64,000 nucleotides of DNA, from positions 1,307,473-1,371,472 of the forward strand of contig VFFE01007079.1 in the NCBI GenBank assembly GCA_008921705.1, read 5' to 3'. The notes below the pieces were generated by a model, which was not told where the DNA came from, did not search any database, and saw only the letters and a program-made list of their open reading frames with translations. The DNA is from Burhinus oedicnemus (taxonomy: Eukaryota > Chordata > Aves > Charadriiformes > Burhinidae). The translations under genes were made by a program, and so were the position numbers. Shown here in pieces: positions 24,366 through 35,600 of the stretch (positions are counted from its first letter, which is position 1; each line of letters begins with the position of its first letter).

Positions 24366-24920
24366 ATGGCATCAGCTGAAAAATTTACTCAAGCTGAGGA
24401 AAAAGAATTTAAAATGGAGCTTTCCTCATCGGAATCTTCATGTGATTCTGTTCTGGCCAAGGGAGTTGATTCATCAGGCTCGACTTCTCTCCATCCAACA
24501 TGTGACAAAAGAGCAGCCGATGATGCTGCCTTTGGAACTCCAAGAGAAGAAAAGTCTTTACAAACTTTGACTAAGCAACCCCAGTCAAAAAGAGAGCATT
24601 TGAATTCACCTGAGGAGAGCTCTGGTAAAGGCAGTGATGCCTCTACGTGCCTCAGCTTTCTGAAGCAGCTCTGGGATGTTGTTGAAAGCGACCGGTTTGA
24701 GTCCATTTGGTGGGGGGACAAGGGAAAGTGTGTAGTGATTTATGAAGAATTGTTCAAAGAGGAAGTACTAGCAAGGAGAGGACGTCTGAGAATTTTTGAA
24801 AGTGAGAGCATGAAAGGCTTTGCTCATCACCTCCATCTGTATGGATTCACCAGAAAGCTGTGGGGTTTTCCAAAACTGGGCACGTGCAATGACTTGCTAG
24901 CAGAAGAAACAGCTAGGGAG
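24366..24920 (+). CDS. HSFX-like coding exon 1
   Basis: The start codon in GGACATGGC gives 185 codons ending in ETARE, then GTATGT. It contains most of the HSF domain. The order Trp-Trp (115-116), LF (129-130) and LYGF (158-161) is as in HSFX/HSFY. The start is the first ATG of this frame. Confidence 0.8.
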
Positions 24921-26140
24921 GTATGTTGGATCCTGTATATGCAAACTGAGTTTCAGAATATTCTGGTGGGACAGATTGCTGTTCCAATGAAATAAGTCGT
25001 TAGTAAATAGATGAGGATGGTAGTAAATGTTCTAATTGCTAGCTGTTTCTCAGCTCATGTTCAGGAGTTTTTGAAGGTAGCATTTCTGAGTAGTAGAAAT
25101 GCTGATAAAATATATGTTGGTTATTTCCTAGTACTTTGAACATAAAATGAAAAGATACTCTCACTGTATTGGGATTTGTTTCTTGTTATTTGCTATGTGT
25201 CTTGCTGTACCAGAGGTGCAGTTTTCTTGTGGCATTTGCTGAAGGCTGAGAAGGTATGTGTCAGCATCATATAGTTACTTACATGTTCATTCCATGCTAA
25301 AGTTGCTGAAAAGGAATGGTATTTGGGTTTCTAAATCAGTATGTATGCTTTTGAAAATCCTATGCGTCTCTGCTACAAAGCAGCAAAAACACAAGGCTGA
25401 TTACTGCTTAACAGGACTGTATCCCACCATTTTATTCAACCTAAACTTCAGGTTTAGAATGCCCGATAGTCCTTTTGAACATCCACATGTCTCTTTTGCA
25501 ACTAAAATTATTAGTTCTCCTATCTTTGTGGCTTCCAGTCTCAAGGTGGTGGGAACTACCCTCAGCACAAGAAAGACATGGACCTTTGGAGCAAGTCCAG
25601 AGGAGGGCCATGAAGATGATCAGAGGGCTGGAGCACCTCTCCTGAGGACAGGCTGAGAGAGTTGGGGTTGTTCAGCCTGGAGAAGAGAAGGCTCCAGGAA
25701 GTCCTTATTGTGGCCTTCCAGTACTTAAAGGGGGCCTACAGGAAAGATGGAGACAAACTTTAGCAGGGCCTGTTGTGATAGGACAAGGGGTAATGGCTTT
25801 AAACTAGAAGAGGGAAGATTTAGACTAGATATAAGGAAGAAGTTGTTTACACTGACGGTGGTGCAACACTGGCACAGGTTGCCCACAGAGGTGGTAGATG
25901 CCCCATTCCTAGAAACATTCAAGGTCAGGTTGGATGGGGCTCTGAGCAACCTGACCTAGTTGAAGATGTTCCTGCTTATTGCAGGTGAGGTTGGACTAGA
26001 TGACCTTTAAAGGTCCCTTCCAACCCAAACTATGCTTATAGGTCTACGAACTAACTCTTTTCCTTTGCATTTTTTAGTTTTGCTTCTACTACAATCCAGA
26101 TTTTAGAAGACATTTTCTGTATCTGCCTAATGAAGTATAA
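24366..26140 (+). CDS. HSFX/HSFY-like heat-shock-factor family gene, two coding exons, possibly decaying
   Basis: Exon 1 (24366-24920) reads 185 codons. It has a polar Ser/Glu-rich N-terminus (1-95), then an HSF-type DNA-binding domain start ([10 protein letters not shown]...[12 protein letters not shown]...LF), and reaches HLYGF at 157-161. A good donor (GAG|GTATGT) follows. An acceptor at 26077 opens exon 2 in the same phase with [13 protein letters not shown], the HSFX/HSFY counterpart of the final strand (FYYNPNFKR-like), ending at TAA 26138-26140. The joined product is 205 residues. Without splicing, exon 1 reads on to a TGA-free 209-residue frame ending at 24995. Human HSFX1 and HSFY1 are about 400 residues, so this is short. 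The family helix core FxRQLN is replaced by FAHHLH (152-157), losing the DNA-contacting Arg. In human, HSFX copies lie beside TMEM185A, supporting orthology to HSFX. Function is unproven, and the relatives are testis-biased. Confidence 0.75.
25559..26036 (+). mobile_element. CR1 LINE 3' end, plus orientation, in the HSFX-like intron
   Basis: The sequence follows the CR1 tail closely. It runs from CAGCACAAGAAAGACATGGA, through the GAGCACCTCTCCTGAGGACA and TTCAGCCTGGAGAAGAGAAG blocks, to the terminal GACCTTTAAAGGTCCCTTCC. It is 5'-truncated, as usual for CR1, and lacks the reverse transcriptase. Its 3' end lies about 15 bases before the candidate branch point and 41 before the exon 2 acceptor. 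Confidence 0.93.
26078..26140 (+). CDS. HSFX-like coding exon 2 with early stop
   Basis: A branch-point-like CTAAC (26051-26055) and a pyrimidine-rich run ending TTTTTTAG precede it. Twenty codons ([20 protein letters not shown]) match the end of the HSF domain, then TAA. The same frame then stays open for 78 codons, to TAG at 26375-26377, and a poly(A) signal lies at 26474. The stop falls where HSFX and HSFY proteins continue, so it may be a nonsense change. Confidence 0.7.
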   Translation, partial: FCFYYNPDFRRHFLYLPNEV

Positions 26141-26377
26141 GCAAAGCTTTGGTCCAAAAACCATCGAACACCAGCAGGATTTTCACTAGACACACACTTG
26201 CATGCACACTGCCAGAAAAGAAAACCAGATGTTGAGCTTGTGTGGGAAACCACTTCTGAGGAGGAGAGGGGTCTGTTCACAGCAGGTCCAAGGGAGAACA
26301 TCCATACAAATCTACAAGTACCAAAATTAGTGACTTCGATTTATTACTCTTCACACTTGTCTCTAATTCAATGTTAG
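26141..26377 (+). pseudogene. In-frame open stretch after the HSFX-like stop codon
   Basis: It is directly in frame with exon 2 and has 78 codons before the next stop, beginning AKLWSKNHRTPAGF. The translation is polar and includes an acidic patch (TTSEEERG). It could be the lost C-terminal coding part of the gene or ordinary 3' untranslated sequence. I cannot align it confidently to HSFX or HSFY. Confidence 0.4.
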
Positions 26378-26473
26378 ATTTTTCAAAACTTATTAGTATT
26401 TTTTCAGCTTAAATGAGAGAAAGAAATACGATTATATTTGCTTCATTTAAATTTTTACAAGCACCTTCTTTCT

Positions 26474-26479
26474 AATAAA
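26474..26479 (+). terminator. Poly(A) signal for the HSFX-like gene
   Basis: This is a canonical AATAAA about 334 bases after the TAA of exon 2 and about 97 after the second in-frame stop. It is the only canonical signal between the gene and the downstream CR1. Confidence 0.6.
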
Positions 26480-26762
26480 GGCCTTTCTGGAAAGGCTGTC
26501 AGGTCACAGAGCTGTATACTGCAGGTTGCTTCCCCCCCATCATGTACACATCTGATGTACCTAACCTGTGAATGACAAAAAATCTGGTCCTTTCTGGAAG
26601 TTTCACACTTACAGCATGTAACACACACCATGATGCAGAAATCTCATCCAGCAAATCTGCCTCTGCTGGAGAAGCCCCTAGGACTGGTGTTATCTCAGAT
26701 GATTTCCTTCTCGATGATTCCACGAATATATGGTTAGGACTGGGCTGTGAGACAGATGTCAT

Positions 26763-27905
26763 ATCATAGAATACCAGGTTGGAAGGGACCTCAAGGTCAC
26801 TTTCCACAAAGGTGCTCCCCAGCTGGGTATATCCCAGCCTGTGTTGCACTCCTGCATTATGTTTTCCCAGGTGCAAGACCTTACACTTGTCCTTCTTGAA
26901 CTTCATAAGGTTTTTGTTAGCCCGTTCTTCCAGCCTATCCAGGTCTTCCTGCAGGGCATCTCCCTTCTGAAGTGTCCACTTCCCCACTCAGTTTGGTGTC
27001 ATCAGCAAACTTTGTCAGGAGGAGGCTATGGGGAACTCTGTTGAAAGCCCTGGAGAAAATCCAGGTAGACAATGTCCATTGCTCACCCACCAACCAAGCA
27101 GGTTATTTTGTTGTAGAAGGTGATCGGGCTTGTCAAGCATGATTTGCCCTTGGTGAATCCATGCTGGCTCTTCCCAATCATGTGCTTCATTTGACTTGTG
27201 AGAGCCCCCGGGAGCATTCGTTCCCTAACTTTCCCAGGGACTGAAGTAAGAATGATGGGCGCATAATTTCCTGGATCCTCCTTTACGCCATTCTTGTAGA
27301 TGGGGGTGACAGTAGCCTTCTTCCAGTCTTCTGGGATGTTCCCTTGAGTTCCGCAACTTCTCAAAGATTATGGAGAGTGGTCTCGCAATGAGATCAGCCA
27401 GCTCTCTTAACACCCTCAGGTGGATATTAGCAGGGCCCATCAATTTGTAGGGCTCAGGCTTCTGGAACAGTTTATGTACCAACTCTTCTTTCACTGGTGG
27501 TGGGTCTATGTTTGCATCAACCTGGATTTTTGTTCCCAAGGCCTTGGGCCCAACAGTGCTGGTAAAGACAGAGGTGAAGAAAGTCTTGAGAACCAATGCC
27601 TGTTCAGCGTTGTTGGTGACTAATTCACCTCTCCTATTTAACAGCAAGCCAGTATTTCCCTTCTGTTTCTGCTTTTTGTTTACGTACCTGAAGAACTCTC
27701 TCTTGTAGTCTTTGACATCTCTGGCCAATTTCAATTCAAGCTGAGCTTTTCTAACTGCATCTCTGCATGCCCTGGCACTGCCCTTGTAGTTCTCAATGGG
27801 TATTTGCCTGCTTTTCCATCTCTGGTACACTTCTCTTTTGGTTTGGAGCAGACTCGGAGCTCACAATTAAGCCAAGGGGGTCTCTTGCTCTGCCTACATC
27901 CCTTA
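26763..27905 (-). mobile_element. Internally deleted CR1 LINE, minus orientation
   Basis: On the minus strand, reading from about 27905 down, the sequence encodes the CR1 ORF2 region between endonuclease and reverse transcriptase (27830-27225, with ELKLARDVKDYKREFFRYVN). It then gives the N-terminal RT part (27364-27083, NIPEDWKKATVTPIYKNG, in a shifted frame) and jumps to the late RT/connection region (to 26775, NLMKFKKDKCKVLHLGKHN). It ends in the CR1 3' terminus, CCTTCCAACCTGGTATTCTATG. The middle of RT and the segment before the 3' end are missing, so the copy is inactive. It fills most of the space between the HSFX-like and EOLA1 poly(A) sites. Confidence 0.92.
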
Positions 27906-27990
27906 CCTTTAAGATTAGGTTAGTTAGCTTTAAGGTAAAGTTAGTAAATCACTAATAATTTCCAGTAATGGTCATAAAAATTACACCTTG

Positions 27991-27996
27991 TTTATT
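27991..27996 (-). terminator. EOLA1: Poly(A) signal for EOLA1
   Basis: AATAAA on the minus strand (TTTATT on plus), about 149 bases beyond the EOLA1 stop codon. It implies a short 3' untranslated region ending just before the CR1. Confidence 0.65.
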
Positions 27997-28144
27997 TTGC
28001 CTCAAAAGAACAGTTCTTCAAATATATTTGCTACTTCAAACAATTAGGTTTGAAAGGGAATCCTAAACAACTCACTGGTATTCAAGATGCTGACTTATGA
28101 GTTACAAGTTTGCATTTAGGCAGGAAAAATATAAGGGGCAACAT

Positions 28145-30018
<1,874 letters not shown>

Positions 30019-30059
30019 TCATTTCCTATAAATAAACAGACACCCTCGGATTAGTCTTT

Positions 30060-30960
30060 ACAGCGTCTCTGTGGCCATGACAAACGCGCAGACGTGCCCG
30101 AGCGATGCCCCAGCGACCAGACGCTGGGCTAAACCGCGCTGCCTCCCCGGGGGCCGACCTCCCGCCCCGCGGGGCCCCGCTTTCCAAAGGCCGCCCGCCC
30201 GCCCGCCGCGCTCCGGACACAGGCCGCCCTGGCCCGGCGCTGCCCGGAACAGCCGCCTCAGCGCCGCCAGAAGCCGCCCCGGCCTCGAGGGGGAAGGCCG
30301 CTGCACCGGCGGGCGGTACCCCACAGCATCGCCTCCGCGGGCCGGAGGGAGGGAACGGGGCACCGCGGCGCGGCCCAGCCCGGCCCCTCAGGCCGCGCTC
30401 GGGAGCCGGCTGCTCCCGGGGCCCGAATGGGTTTCAAAGCCCGCTCCTCAGCGCCCGCGGCGAGCGCTCCGCCGCCCCACAGGCGGGGAGGCCCCGCGGC
30501 CGCCTCCTACCTACCGCCGCCGGCTCCGCACCCTTCCCTTCCCTCCGCTCCGCTCGCTCGGGGCCGGCGGGGGAAGGCGGATGACGGGGAGCGGCGGGGC
30601 GGGGCGGCGGCGGCCACGGCCACGCGTGTGTTCGCCGTCGGTGTTTGTCGTTGGTTCTCCCGCGAAAAGGGCGGCCGTCTCCCAGCCAGCTTCCCCCTGG
30701 GAAGGGAGCGTGGCGGTGCAGGCCTGGCGAAGGCTTTCCAGAGGAGCGTGGCGGCCAGGGTGTGTTTCGGGGGTTGCTGAGGGGAGAAGGGAGCTGGGGG
30801 GGTCCCGGGCTGCGCCGCGCAGGAGCGCCGGCTGCTGGCGCTGCCGGTGGGCCTCGGCTCTGGCGGGGAGCCATCGAAGACCCTTGGGAGTAAAATGGCG
30901 GCAGGAACTGCCCGGGGTGTCCTTCCCCGCAGCAGCGTGGCACTCGTGTCCACAGCTGGA
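30060..30960 (-). promoter_or_regulatory. EOLA1: CpG island promoter of EOLA1, possibly bidirectional
   Basis: About 0.9 kb of dense CpG starts just upstream of EOLA1. It contains GC boxes (GGGGCGGGGCGG around 30596-30607) and a possible EOLA1 leader-exon donor on the minus strand (CGGCG|GTAGG or GGTAG|GTAGG near 30509-30515). The leader exon would splice to the acceptor at 30026. A YY1-type element at the right-hand edge points the other way. The long open frames through the island, up to 346 codons, reflect composition. Confidence 0.8.
30893..30903 (+). promoter_or_regulatory. YY1-type initiator element directed away from EOLA1
   Basis: AAAATGGCGGC matches the YY1 site often found just downstream of transcription starts. 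Its strand suggests a plus-strand transcript leaving the island. The ATG within it opens only 34 codons (MAAGTARGVLPRSS...) before TAA. No downstream gene is recognised. Confidence 0.4.
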
Positions 30961-30999
30961 GGGCTGTGCGGAGGGCCTCACACCTCCAGAAGTCACTAA

Positions 31000-32060
31000 A
31001 AGCCATTTGGCACTAAAAACTCAGCGGTCTCTTACCTCCCTGCTTTCTTTGGCCAATAGCTCCTTTTGGACAGAATTCCCTTCAGTGTTTTCACCCAACC
31101 CTACTCATTGAGGAGAATCTCATTTGTATACTGTTACCATTTGAAATGTATGCTTTGTGTCAATGTCTTGCCTTTCTAATACAAATATTTTGAACAACAG
31201 AGTTGTATGTGAAAGCCTAATGAATGCAATAAAAATGGGAGGCCTCACAGCAAAGGATAATTAGGAATAGAAGAGGGTTAAAACAGATGTATGGTCCCAC
31301 CGTATTTGTTCAGTTTTAATGGAGTAGCCAATATATATGTTATGTCAGTGAACACGTGTTTTAACAGAGTTCATTTCCAACACAGACAAATAAACTGACC
31401 TTATCAAGGCAGACCCTAATGTAGAATAGCGAGAGGCTGTGAAAATGGCTACTGACGCAGCAGGTTGAACAGTTGAGATCCTGCCTGAACTTCTGCAGGT
31501 ATAAAAGATAAAAAAGGCAGGTGCATCTGTATGCAAAAAGAAATCACAGAGCCACATCTATCAGTTGAGAGTTTCAAATAGGAGAAGTATTTGGGAGTTT
31601 TTCCATGCACACGGTGTGGTAAAGAAAGCAAGGAGGGAGGAGAGAAAGGAAGAGAACACATTCACAAGAAGGACTGAGTTTGCAGTAGAAGTAAGGCAAG
31701 ACAGGCAAGAAAATAAAGGAGGAAAACTGGGAGAGATGGAAAAGAAAAATTAGTAATATTTACAAAGGGGAAAGCAAGCGATCACCAACATCAAGTGCTG
31801 TTTTTGAATACTGGTTTCAGTGACTTAGAATTTCTCCTGTGCTCTAGTGAACCACATTTTTCAACCATGAGAAATGTCAAAATCATTTTAACAATTGCAG
31901 GAACTCAGAGATGGAGAGAGAAAAGCCATCTGCCAGAATTCCACTGAAAGAGAGATGCGCTGTTCCTTTACTTAAGGAAGGCAGAGGAACTTCGTACAGC
32001 AAAAAGTAAGAGTGGAAATTATTTTTTTTTTTCCCAGGTCTATGACTTTGTGAATAACAG
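31000..32060. other. Intergenic DNA right of the EOLA1 island
   Basis: No gene is seen. It includes a purine-rich tract at about 31620-31755. Confidence 0.5.
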
Positions 32061-32062
32061 GT

Positions 32063-32640
32063 TGTCATGGTTTAACTCCAGCTGGCAACTAAGCCCCACA
32101 CAGCTGATCACTCGCTCCCCCCTGTTGGGGGAAGAGAATCAGAAGAGTAAAAATGAGAAAACTCGTGGGTTGAGATAAAGACAGTTTTATAGGTAAAGCA
32201 AAAGCCACGCATGCCAGCAAAGCAAAACAAGGAATTCATTCACTCCTTCCCATCAGCAGGCAGGTGTTCAGCCATCTCCTGGAAAGCAGGGCTCCGTCAC
32301 ACATAATGGTTACTTGAGAAGACAAACACCACAAATCCAAATATGCCTTCTTCCTTTGTCTTCCTGCAGCTTTATATACTGAGGATGAAATCACATGGTA
32401 TGGCATAGCTCTTTGGTCAGTTGGGGTCAGCTGTCCCAGCTGTGTCTCATCACAACTTTTTGTGTGCTCCCAGCCTACTTGCTGGTGGGGTGGTGTGAGG
32501 AGCAGAAAAGGCCTTGACTGCTTAGCAACTACTAAAAACATTAGTGTGTTATCAACACCAGTCTCACCCCAAATCCAAAACACAGCACCACACCAGCCAC
32601 TAGTAAGAAAGTCAAGTCCATCCCAGCCAAAACCATGACA
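32063..32640 (+). mobile_element. Solo LTR of an avian endogenous retrovirus, probably ERVL type
   Basis: This 578-bp element starts TGTCATGGTTT and ends AAACCATGACA, a perfect 11-base inverted terminal match. It is flanked by the identical 5-base direct repeat CAGGT (32058-32062 and 32641-32645), which is a target-site duplication. Five bases suits ERV3/ERVL integration. A TATA-like TTTATATA lies at about 32371. No internal retroviral genes adjoin it, so it is a recombined solo LTR. The family resembles a common neoavian LTR that I recall; I cannot name it firmly. The plus orientation is assumed from that resemblance. Confidence 0.88.
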
Positions 32641-35600
32641 CAGGTATTTATTGGTAAAACTTTGCCTTTAACCTTAGTATTCTAAGGTTACATAGTTCTA
32701 ACCGTGCTGCACTGGACAGCATGATTAGATGATTCTTTTCTGATGATAAGCACTTCAGATAGATTTTATGATAGCCGTTTTTGGTGTACACTTCAAATAT
32801 ACTTTCAATGAATGTTGTGTATTCTAAAGTATTTTATGCCTGATAGACTTTAACTGTTGAGACCTATTTTTTCTTATTACCATTTTCTGAAATTCCTACT
32901 GTTCTCATTATCCTTTTTTCCCCTGGATATTTCCAATATCATGTTCAAAATGTTCCAGATGGAGTCATTCCAGTCCTTTACACAGTGCCGTAATAACAAG
33001 AGAAAGTAATAGATGACATGAATTTAAGGTCATTGTAGTGTTTACAGGCTTATTATTTTAAATGTTCTTTGGCTTTAAGCTATTTCCATCTTACTAGATG
33101 TGCATGGTTAGTTGAAGAACCTGTTGAATCTGTTTAGAGTTGCAAATATGTAATGAGCTTTCATGCTTTTTTTGGTATTTGCTTATGGTATTTTTCCACT
33201 GCATAATTACAGTTTATGTAAGGGTTAGTTATTTGGGGGAAAATAGAGGCCAAAATTTTTTCCTGTTGTATAAGTAAGCGTTAGCCTTGTTTTATGCTCA
33301 TAGCAGGATTTGTATGATGTGTTTCATCACATAAATAAAATACATTTTATCCTGATTTAAGCAAAAATCTCCAAGGTACTTAAAATCTCAAGTCTAACAG
33401 TTCTAAATAAAATTTAAATAGCACAAGACTTTTGTGCTACTAACAAAGGTGAATAAATACTATGTTGAAAATCTCCTGTCAGAAAACTAGCTTAGTTTGT
33501 TTGTAGAAAGCTTATCCGATATATCGTGACATTCACTGGAAGACTTAAAAACAGTTTATAGCAGCACCTAAGTAAGGCCTTGAAATTATAAAAATTTGTG
33601 TATGCGTTCAGCCTTTTGTGTGATGAGTGGTAAACAGGCTTTAGTAGGTTTCCTCAGGATGTAAGATAATGATTTGAAGTGTACAGCAGTCAATATGAAA
33701 AAGAAAATTCATTCTGATCTTAGCAGATGATCAGCTCATGCTTGACATTTTAGATGCATATAATTGTTTTTTGGTCACTGTGGCTTTCACATGCTAACAC
33801 TAATCCCAAATTATCTAATCTTGGCACAGTACCTCACATCATGATAATCTCAACAACAGGAAATTCTACAAGTTTGGTCTATACTTCTGTAAAGTATACT
33901 TCATTTCAGTGTCTCTAAATTAGCTTTCCTTACAGTGTCCCCAGTATTAATTTTGATAGAATAAAGACTGCATAATTCCAGTTACAGAATGCGCTACTGC
34001 TTTCTGTGCAGCTAAAACAATGCTTAGTACATCATTTATAAGGACTCGGGTCTGATCTCATCTAGATAGGCAGGCATTGCTGTGTTTCTTGTCAAATTCG
34101 CTTAGTAGCTGATTTTACATGATTCAGTACACAGCAACATGTGCTGCGATATCTTGGGTCAAAATCAGGTCAAGGTACTTGATCAGATACAGTTCATTTC
34201 AGAAGTGGTAAAGATACGGTGCAGTATGTTCCAGGATATTGGAGGTCAAAACTGAAATTTTAGCTGTTAATAACCCATGGAATACAATACAATACAATTA
34301 TTTGTATTGAGTGGTCACTATTTAATAATCGACATTCACAAAAAGCTGGGGTATGTTGACATACAAACATCCACTGCATTTCTCTGCATTTTAGAACATC
34401 AAACAATGTGAAGTGTGATGCTGTGACTCTATTCTTTTGGCAGCAATTCCATCTTAAGGACTTCTACCAACCTTCTACGTTTTGCCCCCTTTCCTTTAAT
34501 TTTACTCTGTCATTCTAATACTGTAGTTTATGAAGCCTCAGTACATGCAGGAAAAACAGCTTTATATTATTATTATACCCAAATAAAGAACTTCTGACTT
34601 TTGGGTGAACTAAAATATTTTACCATGCTGATCTATATTTCTTTGTATATATTGTGAGAAATTATGACTGTCTTAAGTGTTTTGGTAAACATATCTCCAG
34701 TTTCTTTAGATGATTCTCATATTTCCAGATTTGTTGCAACACTGTGTTTTCTGAACAGTTCTCTGAAAATGTGAATCTGTGGTTCTCTCTTCTTTTTTAC
34801 ACACCCACCCACCACCTCCCCGCAAGTAGAGTACATTTCTGGTTTGTAACACATCACTGACATTACTATCCTTGTCAAAAGTTTTGGCGTTACAAATAAT
34901 CAGTAGTCATAGTTCGTTGGTTACTTATAGCAGAGTTTTCCTGTGTCTGAGAAATATTTTAATGAGGTTTCTCAGCGTGGACAGCTTGGTGGTAAAAATG
35001 GAGTTGTATTCCAGAGTGCTATTCAAGACTAAAATGCATACATACTAAATTTTCTCTTACACAGGTTTCAGTATGTTTTCATACCTAATCGTGTGTATGA
35101 CAGACCTTATATAAGAACATATGCACTGTTCTTTTTTTAAATACCCAACATGAAAGCATAAGGTAGAGTGTGAGCATTAGCCTCTAGCATTTGTTTGCAG
35201 TCATCATACTGCCTTTTGTAATGGTATATTGTAGTAACTGTACAGTGGTATGTAGTAGCTAATATACTAGGGGTTGTTTTCTGATTTAATGAATGTAACT
35301 TCTTGTCCGTATCACGGTTTCTGTACAGAAAAAAATTCACTGGAAAACTTTTTCCTTTGTTTATCAGTATTAATGGAAGTAGTGTCACCTGAAAATCAAG
35401 TGTGTTGCTGTGGTGTAAGAAAACCTTGCTTTCTTCATTTAGAATTAGCTCCATAAATCAAATGAAAAAGCATTAATTCTTTGATACAGAACAAATACTC
35501 TTTCTGGACAAAGAGTGCAAGGAAACTTTCTGGCACATTGCCAGAAATTAAAAATAAATCTAATGTGTTTTGACTATGCTAGGTGCCCTTTTGTGTTTGC

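Noticed and set aside
24921..24995. Unspliced C-terminus of the HSFX-like frame ([11 protein letters not shown]...)
   Set aside because: A strong GT donor precedes it, and the exon 2 peptide restores the expected HSF domain end in phase, so this is more likely intron. It could still be used if splicing fails.
26089..26301. 70-codon minus-strand frame over HSFX-like exon 2
   Set aside because: Shadow of the plus-strand coding exon.
30071..31111. 346-codon open frame on the plus strand across the EOLA1 CpG island
   Set aside because: Pro/Arg/Ala/Gly-rich translation in a GC-rich island with several equally long overlapping frames on both strands; stop codons are rare there because of composition. 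No domain is recognised.
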